Positions 7,272 to 15,600 of a stretch of DNA of 33,776 nucleotides are shown piece by piece; position 1 is the first letter of the stretch; each line of letters begins with the position of its first letter. Origin of the DNA: Treponema sp. (lineage in GTDB: Bacteria > Spirochaetota > Spirochaetia > Treponematales > Treponemataceae); contig JAFZYR010000035.1 of the NCBI GenBank assembly GCA_017616165.1, forward strand, positions 1 through 33,776. The letters run 5' to 3'. Under the pieces are notes generated by a model. The model ran no database searches. It was not told where the DNA came from and saw only the letters and a list, made by a program, of their open reading frames with translations. The position numbers and the translations under genes are program-made.

Positions 7272-8516
7272 ATGTTCAGTAAGGTTTATCCACGTGAAAA
7301 ATATCTTGAAAGACTCAAGCCCTTTTATGACTCGGACATTGTGAAAGTCATAACAGGTATCAGACGCTGTGGAAAATCATTTATATTAAAAGCTGTAATA
7401 AACGAACTGTACCAGAATGGTGTGGAAGAAGAAAAAATCATATACCTTCCATTGGACAAGCGTGGTTTTAAAAATATAAAAACTGCAGAACAACTTGAAG
7501 AAAAAATTGAATCTTTAATTACCACTGAAGGCTTTCATTATCTTTTTATTGATGAAGTTCAGAATGTAAAAAAATTTGAAAGTGTAGTGCAGGCATACTC
7601 TGAAGAAGGTTATTCTGTTTTTTTAACAGGTTCAAATTCTTATCTTTTAAGTGATGAAATCACAACTAAACTTACAGGACGTTATCTTTCATTTGAAACT
7701 TTCCCACTGGACTTTTACGAATTTCTTGAAATGAAAAGATTCTTTAAAAATCCGATTGATCCCGACATGGAAAAAGAATTCAATGAATATATAATAAACG
7801 GCGGTTTTCCTAAAACTCTGGAATTCCCTGATATGAATGCCCGTCAGACATATACGCGTGGAATCATAAGTGAGATATTTGAAAAGGACGTTAAGACAAG
7901 AAAACGAATTTCAAATATTGCAGTTTATGAACGAGTGCAAAGTTTTTTGATAAACAATTATTCAGCTCCGTTTTCAATTTCAAATCTAATCAACTGCTTA
8001 AAAGCTGAAGGTTTTTCAACAAAGCCAAGTACTGTCCGGGGCTATATCGAAGATTTACAAAAAGCAAAAATCATTTATGAATGTAATCGTTTTGATTTAA
8101 AAAGCAAAAAATCAATCAAACGTGATCAAAAATATTATCTAGCAGATATGGCAATATATTTTTCAACAAATACTGATAATCGTATGAGTTTTGGCCCAAC
8201 ACTTGAAAATCTTGTTTATCTGTATTTGAAAAGTCATGAATATGAAGTCAGCGTAGGTATAATTGGTAATTTTGAGTGTGATTTTATAGTCAGGGATAAA
8301 AATCAATCTTATGCTTACATACAGGTTACATATACCTTGCATGGCGAAGATGATAAGGCTACCGAAAAAATAAAAGAACGTGAATATCGTCCTTTTAGAA
8401 GTATAAAGGATGGCTATCCGCGTTATATCATCTCGCTCGATAAGTACCCGGATCAACAGGAAGGAGTTCATCATATTAATATGATTGATTTATTTTTGGG
8501 CAAAGTGAAAATATAG
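7272..8516 (+). CDS. AAA_14 / DUF4143 family ATPase
   Basis: A 414-residue orphan ATPase. Walker A is GIRRCGKS (29-36) and Walker B is YLFIDEVQ (D94, E95), followed by a sensor-like FLTGSNSYLL and LTGRYLSFETFPLDFYEFL, all typical of AAA_14. The second half, with YYLADMAIYF and NFECDFIVRD, matches DUF4143, which resembles a PD-(D/E)XK nuclease fold. The usual E-x-K pair is replaced (YIQVTY), so nuclease activity is unlikely. The biological role of this widespread family is unknown; it is frequent in accessory regions. The gene and the glycosidase after it are clearly richer in A and T than their flanks. Confidence 0.85.
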   Translation: MFSKVYPREKYLERLKPFYDSDIVKVITGIRRCGKSFILKAVINELYQNGVEEEKIIYLPLDKRGFKNIKTAEQLEEKIESLITTEGFHYLFIDEVQNVKKFESVVQAYSEEGYSVFLTGSNSYLLSDEITTKLTGRYLSFETFPLDFYEFLEMKRFFKNPIDPDMEKEFNEYIINGGFPKTLEFPDMNARQTYTRGIISEIFEKDVKTRKRISNIAVYERVQSFLINNYSAPFSISNLINCLKAEGFSTKPSTVRGYIEDLQKAKIIYECNRFDLKSKKSIKRDQKYYLADMAIYFSTNTDNRMSFGPTLENLVYLYLKSHEYEVSVGIIGNFECDFIVRDKNQSYAYIQVTYTLHGEDDKATEKIKEREYRPFRSIKDGYPRYIISLDKYPDQQEGVHHINMIDLFLGKVKI

Positions 8517-8521
8517 AATTT

Positions 8522-10555
8522 ATGAAAAAAATCACCCTGTTTATTATTTGTACTCTTATTGGAACTGCGGTTTTTGCGCAGAACGTTAAGCCGTATGTTG
8601 TGGATTTGAGCAGAATACCTGCTGCAAACGATAATAGGACAGTTACTTTTGACAAGGCAACTAAGATCGTTGCCTTCAAAAAACAGGATTCCAATATATA
8701 CATATGGCTTAATGAACTGGATATTTCAAACTATAACATTTTTAGAATCAAATACAAAGCTCTTGGTGATAAGGGATTTATTTTTGTTCCAGATTATGGA
8801 GATGATTCAATTGGATACTTTGACAGTGCTATTTATTGCCCTTCATATATCAATGAAATGGTTATTCCTCTTAGGAGTGGTCAGAAAAAACTCAATGGAA
8901 TTATGCTTGCTGCACCATGGAACTGTCCATATGAAAAATTTGCAATTGAATCTATTGTACTTGAAAATGTAGACAATCCAGATCTAACAGATATACATGC
9001 AAGTTCTGAACCTCCTGTAATAGATACACAAAGTTCTGGAAAGATAAATGCGGCTATTAATGCATGGGATTTTGTAAAGAATCTTGGAGTCGGTTTACAA
9101 TATCAGATTTTCCTTCCAAATACAGGGGAATTAGATTTTGGGATGGATTATGACTTTTGGCACGAAATAAAGCTTACAAAAAAAATAATTCAGGCTATAA
9201 AAGCAAAAGGTTTTAATGCAATTCGCCTTCAGACAAATCCCGGCTCACATATTCTGGATGAAAATTACACCATCGATCCCCGTTATATAAAAGCAATCAA
9301 AGAATCTGTTGACTGGTGCATTGAAGAAGGCATGTATGTCATCCTTTGTGGACCAGGTAACGAGAATATGAATAACGAATTCTACAAAAAAAGAGTAGAA
9401 AATGACATTCATTATGCAGGCTATATTGTAAATGAAAAATATAAGAAAGAATCTGAAAAATTTCTAAAAGCTGTCTGGAGACAGTATGCAGAGGCATTCA
9501 ACAATTCTTATGATGAACATATGATTTTTGAAACCTTAAATGAACCGCTAGACAGCTATCATGAGCATTGTTTTTATGAAAAAACAGACTGCGTAGTATG
9601 TAAAAAAGATTTTGCTGTTATGAATGAATACAATCAGGTTATTTTAGACACAATCCGTTCAACAGGCGGAAACAATCTGAACAGATTTGTTATGGTTGCA
9701 GGACTTGCAAGCGGCTGGAAAAATATTACAAACAGTATGTTTAAGATGCCTAAGGACAAAGTAAAAAACAAGCTTATTCCTGTTGTTCATATTTATCCTA
9801 TGGGTACTCCACCTTGGCATAAAGAATTGTACACCGATGGAATAAAAACCGAAACAAAAAAAGCATTCGAAAACATGGACAAATATTATTTTAAGAAGAA
9901 GATACCGGTTTATGTTTCAGAAGTAGGACACTCACCAATATCCAATATCATGGAACGAATTAACTCAATAAGAGATTTTATGGCGGAAGTAACAAAAGAT
10001 AGTCGTTCCTGCGCAGTATCAATGATGTGTAATATGAGCTGGGATTTCAATTATTTTGATGCCAGTAATCTTGAATGGCATGATACAGAATATGTAGATA
10101 CAATTCTGTATTCAGCGCAAGGTAAAGAGTATCCGTTAAGCACAGACTTTATCAAAGAGAACGAAGTTAAAGTTGAAAGCATTGTTGGAAAGAATCTTTT
10201 GAATGAGCCTTATGAACTGAAAGATTGGAATGCATATCAGATAAAATCAACAACATTTTATCGTTCAACTCCAGAAAAATACAGGCTTGTGATTGAACTT
10301 GAAAAAAGTGGTTCAGAGCCTATTCTTGAACTTGCCTATCATGATTTAGATTTAACCTGGCATAATAGTAACAATACAGCATCGTTGAAAAATCTTAAGG
10401 TAAAAGGCGGCACATTTGATGGGAATATAAAAGTCAAGGACAATACCGTAGAAATAACAATAAACGAAAAACTCGCCAAGGAACTTGCAAATTGTGAAAA
10501 CGTCTACATCAACGGCAAGGATATTCTCCTCAAGTCGGTGATGGTTATGGAGTAA
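8522..10555 (+). CDS. Secreted glycoside hydrolase family 5-like enzyme
   Basis: A 677-residue exported protein. The signal peptide is MKKITLFIICTLIGTAVFA, with cleavage before Q20. Residues about 22-170 look like a beta-sandwich, possibly a carbohydrate-binding module. Residues about 180-530 form a GH5 TIM barrel: GFNAIRLQTN (R235), MIFETLNEP with the acid/base E341, VVHIYP, and YVSEVGH with the nucleophile E467. Residues about 545-677 form a second beta-rich domain. The usual His-His-Asp after strand 3 is replaced by GPGNE (277-281), so substrate preference is uncertain, although plant or yeast glucan or mannan is typical for the family. It starts six bases after the ATPase stop with no ribosome-binding site, so it is probably co-transcribed. 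The AT-rich composition suggests acquisition. Confidence 0.85.
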   Translation: MKKITLFIICTLIGTAVFAQNVKPYVVDLSRIPAANDNRTVTFDKATKIVAFKKQDSNIYIWLNELDISNYNIFRIKYKALGDKGFIFVPDYGDDSIGYFDSAIYCPSYINEMVIPLRSGQKKLNGIMLAAPWNCPYEKFAIESIVLENVDNPDLTDIHASSEPPVIDTQSSGKINAAINAWDFVKNLGVGLQYQIFLPNTGELDFGMDYDFWHEIKLTKKIIQAIKAKGFNAIRLQTNPGSHILDENYTIDPRYIKAIKESVDWCIEEGMYVILCGPGNENMNNEFYKKRVENDIHYAGYIVNEKYKKESEKFLKAVWRQYAEAFNNSYDEHMIFETLNEPLDSYHEHCFYEKTDCVVCKKDFAVMNEYNQVILDTIRSTGGNNLNRFVMVAGLASGWKNITNSMFKMPKDKVKNKLIPVVHIYPMGTPPWHKELYTDGIKTETKKAFENMDKYYFKKKIPVYVSEVGHSPISNIMERINSIRDFMAEVTKDSRSCAVSMMCNMSWDFNYFDASNLEWHDTEYVDTILYSAQGKEYPLSTDFIKENEVKVESIVGKNLLNEPYELKDWNAYQIKSTTFYRSTPEKYRLVIELEKSGSEPILELAYHDLDLTWHNSNNTASLKNLKVKGGTFDGNIKVKDNTVEITINEKLAKELANCENVYINGKDILLKSVMVME

Positions 10556-10565
10556 GCCTAAAAGA

Positions 10566-10598
10566 CTATGCGAGCAACCGGTATCTACATTCGCATAG
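10566..10598. terminator. Hairpin at the convergent GH5/hisF junction
   Basis: CTATGCGA (10566-10573) pairs with TCGCATAG (10591-10598) around a 17-base loop and overlaps the last codons of hisF. No clear T-run follows on either strand, so termination is a guess. Confidence 0.3.
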
Positions 10599-11349
10599 GA
10601 ATTCCGTCTTTGGCTAATTCTTCTTTAATCTGACCTACAGTATAAGTTCCGTTGTGAACCATGCTTGCAACTAAGGCGGCATCTGCTTTGCCGGCTGTAA
10701 GGACGTCTGCCAGATGCTGTGGTGTTCCGCCGCCACCGCTTGCAATTACAGGAACAGGAACGTTTTCGGAAATAAGGCGGGTGAGTTCAATGTCGTAGCC
10801 GTTTTTTGTTCCGTCGGCATCCATGGAGTTTAAGACAATTTCACCGGCGCCAAGCTCTACACCACGTTTTGCCCATTCAAGAGCGTCTAAGCCGGTGTCT
10901 ACGCGGCCACCGTTTATTGTTGTTCCAAAGCCGCTTGGTTTTGTAGGGTCACGGCGAACATCCATTCCAAGAACAATACTCTGGTTGCCGAATACGCGTG
11001 CGCCTTCAGTAATCAGTCCCGGGTTCTTTACTGCCTGACTGTTGAGTGAAACTTTTTCTGCACCGGCTAAAATTGTAGAACGGATATCTTCTATTGTTCC
11101 AATTCCGCCACCAACACAGAAGGGAATAAAAACCTGCTGTGCTACACGGGAAATTAAATCAAGAATAGGGCCACGGCCACGGGCGCTTGCAATGATATCA
11201 TAAAAAACAAGCTCGTCTACACCCTGACGGTAATATTCTGCAGCCATTTCTACAGGGTCACCTATATCTATATTATTCTGAAACTTTACACCCTTTGTGG
11301 TGCGTCCGTCCTTTACATCAAGACAGATTATAATTCGTTTTTTCAGCAT
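10585..11349 (-). CDS. hisF: Imidazole glycerol phosphate synthase, cyclase subunit HisF
   Basis: A (beta/alpha)8 barrel of 254 residues that, with HisH, makes imidazole glycerol phosphate and AICAR in histidine synthesis. The catalytic aspartates are D11 (ICLDVKDGRTTKG) and D130 (GMDVRRDP), at the same numbers as in the well-studied Thermotoga enzyme. The two phosphate-binding regions FCVGGGIGT and VIASGGGGTPQH are intact. AAAGGA precedes the ATG. It lies downstream of hisH, separated by a 57-base Family A inverted pair. The rest of the his pathway is not in the window. The gene converges on the GH5 gene. Confidence 0.96.
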   Translation of the reverse strand: MLKKRIIICLDVKDGRTTKGVKFQNNIDIGDPVEMAAEYYRQGVDELVFYDIIASARGRGPILDLISRVAQQVFIPFCVGGGIGTIEDIRSTILAGAEKVSLNSQAVKNPGLITEGARVFGNQSIVLGMDVRRDPTKPSGFGTTINGGRVDTGLDALEWAKRGVELGAGEIVLNSMDADGTKNGYDIELTRLISENVPVPVIASGGGGTPQHLADVLTAGKADAALVASMVHNGTYTVGQIKEELAKDGIPMRM

Positions 11350-11366
11350 ATTTATTCCTTTGCCAA

Positions 11367-11423
11367 TGGATTGCTTCGCCTACGGCTCGCAATGACGTCA
11401 TTGCGAGCGCAGCGAAGCAATCC
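11367..11423. repeat. Family A inverted pair between hisH and hisF
   Basis: A minus-oriented unit (11367-11396) abuts a plus-oriented unit (11397-11423). The outer arms GGATTGCTTCGC (11368-11379) and GCGAAGCAATCC (11412-11423) are perfect complements, and so are CTCGCAATGAC and GTCATTGCGAG at the centre. The hisH-hisF transcript would fold into one long hairpin just before the hisF ribosome-binding site. Confidence 0.9.
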
Positions 11424-11425
11424 GC

Positions 11426-12055
11426 TTATAAGTTACAATAATTTTCAATTATCTTTAAACCAGAAACTCCGCTTTTTTCCGGGTGAAACTGGGTTGCAAA
11501 AACGTTTCCGCTTTGAATTACTGCGGGAACCTTAATTCCATAATCTGCGCTTGCTTTAATCACGCTCGGGTCGCTCGGACAGATTACATAAGAGTGAACA
11601 AAATAAACGTCAAAATCATTTTTGATTCCCTTGAGGATAGGGCAGTCACCATTTTCAAAAGTAAGGTTATTCCAGCCCATATGAGGAACCTTCATGTTTT
11701 CATTTTTGAGCTCAGGCTTGATTGAATAAAAATGTCTTATTTCACCCTTTACAAGACCAAGACATTCTGTGTCGCCTTCTTCTGAATGCTCAAAGATAAT
11801 CTGTGAACCAACGCAGATTCCAAACAAAAGCTTTCCAGCAGCAACCTGTTCGCGTACAAAAACATCAAAGCCACTTTTTTTAAGCTCGCGCATAGCATAA
11901 GCGTCGTCGCCGTCTCCAGGGAACATAAAGCGGTCACAGTTTGCCTTGGCAAGCTCCTCCGGATTTTTAGAAGTAACATAAGGAATGTTCAAGTATTCCA
12001 GAGCGCGTTCGAGACTCGTAATGTTTCCTGCATTAAAATCAATGATTCCAACCAT
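11426..12055 (-). CDS. hisH: Imidazole glycerol phosphate synthase, glutaminase subunit HisH
   Basis: A 209-residue class I glutamine amidotransferase that feeds ammonia to HisF. The nucleophile is C81 in LFGICVGSQ, and the His-Glu pair is H191/E193 in ATQFHPEKSG. MFPGDGDDAYAM replaces the more usual LPGVGAFGDAM region. I start at the ATG encoding MVGIIDFNAG rather than three codons upstream. MVGIID is where the family begins, and a perfect TATAAT (12063-12068) lies seven bases before it, so the upstream ATG would precede the transcription start. Confidence 0.94.
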   Translation of the reverse strand: MVGIIDFNAGNITSLERALEYLNIPYVTSKNPEELAKANCDRFMFPGDGDDAYAMRELKKSGFDVFVREQVAAGKLLFGICVGSQIIFEHSEEGDTECLGLVKGEIRHFYSIKPELKNENMKVPHMGWNNLTFENGDCPILKGIKNDFDVYFVHSYVICPSDPSVIKASADYGIKVPAVIQSGNVFATQFHPEKSGVSGLKIIENYCNL

Positions 12056-12062
12056 ACAGGTC

Positions 12063-12068
12063 ATTATA
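12063..12068 (-). promoter_or_regulatory. -10 box of hisH, leaderless position
   Basis: A perfect TATAAT on the minus strand ends seven bases before the chosen ATG (12055). No ribosome-binding site and no convincing -35 are seen. Confidence 0.55.
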
Positions 12069-12112
12069 GAAAAAATCCTTAGAATTGGGAACTGTCTGCC
12101 GATAAATATATT

Positions 12113-12340
12113 ATGAAGATTAAGGAATTTTTTGCACTTGTTTTAAATATCCTCAAGGACTGGCGTGTAATTGTAACGCTGGTTGTAATGCTTTTTGTAA
12201 TGTGGGCTGCAAATTTCATTCTTACCTATAAGAAAAAGCCTCGCAAGAGCAAGAAGGATAAAAAGGCAGCAGCCGAAGCCGCACCGGCAAAGCCTGCAGA
12301 AGAAAAGAAAGAAGAAAGCAAAGAAGAAGCTTCTGAATAA
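12113..12340 (+). CDS. Small single-pass membrane protein with charged tail
   Basis: The function is not recognised. The 75 residues comprise a short amphipathic start, one membrane segment (about residues 18-38, WRVIVTLVVMLFVMWAANFI), then a lysine-rich stretch KKKPRKSKKDKK and an Ala/Pro/Glu/Lys tail ending in glutamates. The positive patch after the helix suggests that the tail is cytoplasmic. It is divergent from hisH with 57 bases between the starts and sits 91 bases before recQ. No ribosome-binding site is visible. Confidence 0.7.
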   Translation: MKIKEFFALVLNILKDWRVIVTLVVMLFVMWAANFILTYKKKPRKSKKDKKAAAEAAPAKPAEEKKEESKEEASE

Positions 12341-12431
12341 AAAAAGTTAGAAATCCTCAAAAAAATCAAAATATTTTTAAATTTCTTAAAATTTACTTCC
12401 TATTTTCTCAAATTTTTTTGTTAACTATAGT

Positions 12432-13967
12432 ATGGAAGAATTAATCAAAATTGACGAAGATGACTCTATTTACGAGGACGACCCGGTTGCCAAGGCCGCG
12501 TACAAAAACTTTGGAATACGCTATATGTTTCCATGGCAAAGAATGGTTGTAGCAAATATTCTGGAGGCCTATGAAAACCTTAAGAATGAACAGACGCTGC
12601 AAACTCAGGACGATGCCTTTTGTAAGGGAAGACAGATTGTCCTTTTGCCTACGGGAGCCGGTAAGTCCTTGTGCTTTCAGGTGCCGGCCCTGCTTTTAGA
12701 TGGCCCAACCCTGGTAATTTACCCTTTGCTTGCCCTTATGACAGACCAGCAGCGCCGTATGGAAGAAGGAAGCCTGCGCAGCGTTATGTTCAGGGGCGGG
12801 CAGACAGCAAAGGAACGTCAGGAAAATTTCCGTAAGCTCAAGGAAGGGGCAAAAATCATAATTGCAAACCCCGAGGTGCTAAAGAATGAAGGTCTTGTTC
12901 AGCAGCTAAAGCAGGTTGGCATCTGTCATGTTGCAATTGACGAAGCCCACTGTGTTTCTGAATGGGGAGATTCCTTCAGACCCTCGTATCTTGAGCTTGG
13001 CAAGGTATTAAAGCAGCTTGAGGTACCGGTTATAACCGCATTTACTGCCACGGCGTCTCCTCCTGTATTGTCGCGTGTAGCAGAAATTTTATTTGACGGT
13101 CAGGCCCATATTGTCCGAAGCGAAAGTGACAGACCAAACATCCACTACTATGTGCGTAAGGCTGCTGTCAAAAAAAAGGAAGCCTTATATCTTGCTGCTA
13201 CCGAACAGCGTCCCATGATTATTTTTTGCGGAACCCGCGGCAAAAGCGAGGATATGGCCCGTGAATTAAACTTTTGCTTTGGACCAGGCACTGCACAGTT
13301 TTACCACGCAGGCCTTGAAAAAGAAGAAAAGGAAGAGGTCGAACAATGGTTTTACAAAAGCCGTGACGGAGTCCTGTGTGCAACCTGTGCTTATGGCATG
13401 GGTGTAGACAAAAAGGATATAAAAACTGTGGTTCATCTGGAGGCCTCTGCAACTGCCGAAGCCTATATTCAGGAGGCGGGAAGGGGCGGACGTGACGGAA
13501 GCATTGCCAAGGCAATTTTGCTTTGGAGCCTGCAGGATAGCATGGATTATTCGGTATATAAGCCTGGCTCACGTGAAGCTGCACTCCGTGATTTTGCAGA
13601 AACGTCCTCGTGCCGCCGGCAGGTATTGCTGGATGCACTTGGCGCAGAGCAGGCAGTTTGCAGCGGCTGTGATATATGTCAGGGAATTAAGTATGAAAGC
13701 TGTGACTGGGAGCTGGCCTACCGCCTTATAAAAAAGAGCCGCAATTTTTATACAAAAGACGATGCACAGGAGGAACACGCACAGCGCATGAACCAGGTTT
13801 TTCATAAAGCCCTGGGGCTTAAGGTTTGGAATCACAATGACAGTGTAGAAACCTTCAGTCAGTTAATAAAAAGCGGAAAAATCAAAACAGACCGGTTTTT
13901 GTGGCGGAACAAGTTAAGCGCTGTTCGTAATTGCGAGCCGAAGGCGCGGCAATCCACTAATCCATAA
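12432..13967 (+). CDS. recQ: RecQ-family ATP-dependent DNA helicase
   Basis: A superfamily 2 helicase of 511 residues. Motif I is LLPTGAGKS (K78), motif II is DEAH (170-173) in AIDEAHCVSEWGDSFRP, motif III is TAFTATAS, and motif VI is QEAGRGGRDG. A zinc-binding cysteine set follows (C in SSCRRQV, then CSGCDIC). It lacks the HRDC domain and is shorter than classic RecQ. The family unwinds forks and recombination intermediates. The last dozen codons (NCEPKARQSTNP) are read from a Family A repeat, and the stop lies 11 bases inside the convergent OmpA-type gene, so the native C-terminus has probably been replaced. No clear ribosome-binding site precedes the ATG. Confidence 0.88.
   Translation: MEELIKIDEDDSIYEDDPVAKAAYKNFGIRYMFPWQRMVVANILEAYENLKNEQTLQTQDDAFCKGRQIVLLPTGAGKSLCFQVPALLLDGPTLVIYPLLALMTDQQRRMEEGSLRSVMFRGGQTAKERQENFRKLKEGAKIIIANPEVLKNEGLVQQLKQVGICHVAIDEAHCVSEWGDSFRPSYLELGKVLKQLEVPVITAFTATASPPVLSRVAEILFDGQAHIVRSESDRPNIHYYVRKAAVKKKEALYLAATEQRPMIIFCGTRGKSEDMARELNFCFGPGTAQFYHAGLEKEEKEEVEQWFYKSRDGVLCATCAYGMGVDKKDIKTVVHLEASATAEAYIQEAGRGGRDGSIAKAILLWSLQDSMDYSVYKPGSREAALRDFAETSSCRRQVLLDALGAEQAVCSGCDICQGIKYESCDWELAYRLIKKSRNFYTKDDAQEEHAQRMNQVFHKALGLKVWNHNDSVETFSQLIKSGKIKTDRFLWRNKLSAVRNCEPKARQSTNP
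13930..13956 (+). repeat. Family A unit forming the 3' end of recQ
   Basis: The unit runs from ATTGCGAG to GGCAATCCA and ends immediately before the stop codon of the convergent OmpA-type gene. It is translated as the RecQ C-terminus. Confidence 0.85.
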
Positions 13968-15162
13968 TAGTTATTTCTACACGTCGGTTTTTGGCGCGAC
14001 CTTCTTCGGTATTGTTTGAAGCAACCGGTTCTCGCGAGCCCTTGCCCAGTGTAAAGATATGATACTGATCTCGTACACCAAGATTAATAAGGTAAGAGGC
14101 AACTGCTTCGGCACGTTCTTCGCTAAGCTTTTGGCGGGCAGAGGCAGTTCCACGTTCGGCACAGTGACCGGTAATCAAAAGGTCGTTTGAATACTGCTTA
14201 AGAAGCTCGCCGATTTTCTTGAGCTTGGTTTTTTCACTTTCCATAAGAACGTCTGAGTCTGCTTCAAACTGAATATTATCAAGACTGATTGTAAGCCCCT
14301 TTTCGCCCTTCTTTACGGAAATATCAGAAAGCTTGAGCTTGTCAAAGGTATCCTGAAGCTGCTTTACAGTATTGTCATCATTAAGCGAAGTAAACTCTGT
14401 AAGCTCGGCATGGGCAGTACCTGTAAAGACATAAAGGTTTCCATAAAGGTCGCCTATCTTAATTAAAAACTCTTCATCGTAGTGGTCAAGTAAGCCGCGG
14501 TTGTTATCCCAGTAAAGCGTTTGCTTGGACCAGCCTGTAGAGCCTGTAAGCGTTTGTCCTGCATTAAGCTGTTCGTCTGTTGCTTCATAAGAAAATTCGT
14601 AGGCAACCTCAATTACATTAAGCTTTTTGCCGTCTATTGTTGTGTCTTCCTTGTAGGTGTAGGTGGCTTCAAAAGGGAATATAAGCGCTTTTTCCATATT
14701 AAAGGCCTTGCGCACATCCTGAACCTCTTTTCCTTTGGCAGTCCAGGTTTCGCCTACCTTTACCTTTTTGTCCGGGAAAACTGGGACATTGCGTACAGTC
14801 GGCATATAAATATCATCAGAAATTGTAAGCTCACCGTTTTTTTTGCGTGAAAATACCGAGGTTGTTTCTTCACCCCAGCTAAGACTTCTTCCGGTTCGCT
14901 GACTGATAGAATTTTCTGTTGTCATGTAGGTAGCATAGATAAAGGCCTCGCCGTCGGCTGCAACATTGGTCATAGAAGAAGAAATACGGTTTATGATTTC
15001 GGCATGATGACTTGGAGAATTGTTTATATAAACATCTTCCTCTACAGTAGAAATATAGCTGCCGGAGTTACCCTTTTTCTGCTTGAATTCAAATTTAACT
15101 GACTGAGCCCACAGCCCGGCTGCAAAAAGAAATAAAGTTATAATAAAAACTGTCTTTTTCAT
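13957..15162 (-). CDS. OmpA-family envelope protein
   Basis: A 401-residue exported protein with signal peptide MKKTVFIITLFLFAAGLWA, cleaved before Q20. Residues about 21-270 form a beta-rich domain I cannot name, with TGSTGWSKQTLYWDNNRG and many threonines. Residues about 290-401 are an OmpA-type peptidoglycan-binding domain: NIQFEADSDVLMES, LLITGHCAERGTASARQKLS, and GRAKNRRVEITI at the end. It would anchor the envelope to the wall from the periplasm or outer membrane. AAGGGATA lies before the ATG. It is divergent from the resolvase-like gene, whose -10 box overlaps the same 24-base gap, and it converges on recQ with an 11-base overlap. Confidence 0.87.
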   Translation of the reverse strand: MKKTVFIITLFLFAAGLWAQSVKFEFKQKKGNSGSYISTVEEDVYINNSPSHHAEIINRISSSMTNVAADGEAFIYATYMTTENSISQRTGRSLSWGEETTSVFSRKKNGELTISDDIYMPTVRNVPVFPDKKVKVGETWTAKGKEVQDVRKAFNMEKALIFPFEATYTYKEDTTIDGKKLNVIEVAYEFSYEATDEQLNAGQTLTGSTGWSKQTLYWDNNRGLLDHYDEEFLIKIGDLYGNLYVFTGTAHAELTEFTSLNDDNTVKQLQDTFDKLKLSDISVKKGEKGLTISLDNIQFEADSDVLMESEKTKLKKIGELLKQYSNDLLITGHCAERGTASARQKLSEERAEAVASYLINLGVRDQYHIFTLGKGSREPVASNNTEEGRAKNRRVEITIMD

Positions 15163-15173
15163 AGAATATCCCT

Positions 15174-15179
15174 TATAAT
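15174..15179 (+). promoter_or_regulatory. -10 box of the resolvase-like gene, leaderless position
   Basis: A perfect TATAAT ends seven bases before the ATG at 15187. No ribosome-binding site is present. Confidence 0.55.
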
Positions 15180-15186
15180 TCCTATT

Positions 15187-15582
15187 ATGTTAAACAATTT
15201 TTCTGTAAGTACGTTACTTTTGATTTTCGTCATAATATTGCTGGTACTTTTGTTAATTATTCAGCAAATTTCAATAAGCCGTCGTCTTAAAAAAGTAAGA
15301 CAGGATGCGGTAAAACGTTCCGGGGCAGTTAAAGGCGGGCAGATGGCAGAGCAGCTTGCTCCTTTTTTACCTGAATTTCCATGTGATCCCGCCGATGCGC
15401 GTTTTATTGGTAAGCCTGTAGATTATGTGGCATTTCCGGGACTTTCCCAGACAGGGCAGGCAGATGAAGTACTGCTTATAGAAGTAAAAACCGGTTCTTC
15501 CAGACTCAATTCCCATGAAAAAGGAATTAAAGAAGCCGTAAGAACCGGTCATGTAAGGTATGTAGAATACCGTATTGATTAA
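15187..15582 (+). CDS. Holliday-junction-resolvase-like membrane-anchored endonuclease
   Basis: A 131-residue protein with an N-terminal membrane segment (about residues 9-27, all Leu, Ile and Val) and then a basic RRLKKVRQDAVKRSG linker. The C-terminal half has DARFIGKPVDYVAFPGL and VLLIEVKTGSSRL. This D...E-x-K pattern fits the small 'endonuclease related to archaeal Holliday junction resolvase' family (PF10107). The cellular role of this membrane-bound group is not established. It is transcribed divergently from the OmpA-type gene and converges on the UDP-sugar pyrophosphorylase gene, with 18 bases between the stops. Confidence 0.8.
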   Translation: MLNNFSVSTLLLIFVIILLVLLLIIQQISISRRLKKVRQDAVKRSGAVKGGQMAEQLAPFLPEFPCDPADARFIGKPVDYVAFPGLSQTGQADEVLLIEVKTGSSRLNSHEKGIKEAVRTGHVRYVEYRID

Positions 15583-15600
15583 TTGTTGTGCAGGCTCTGC

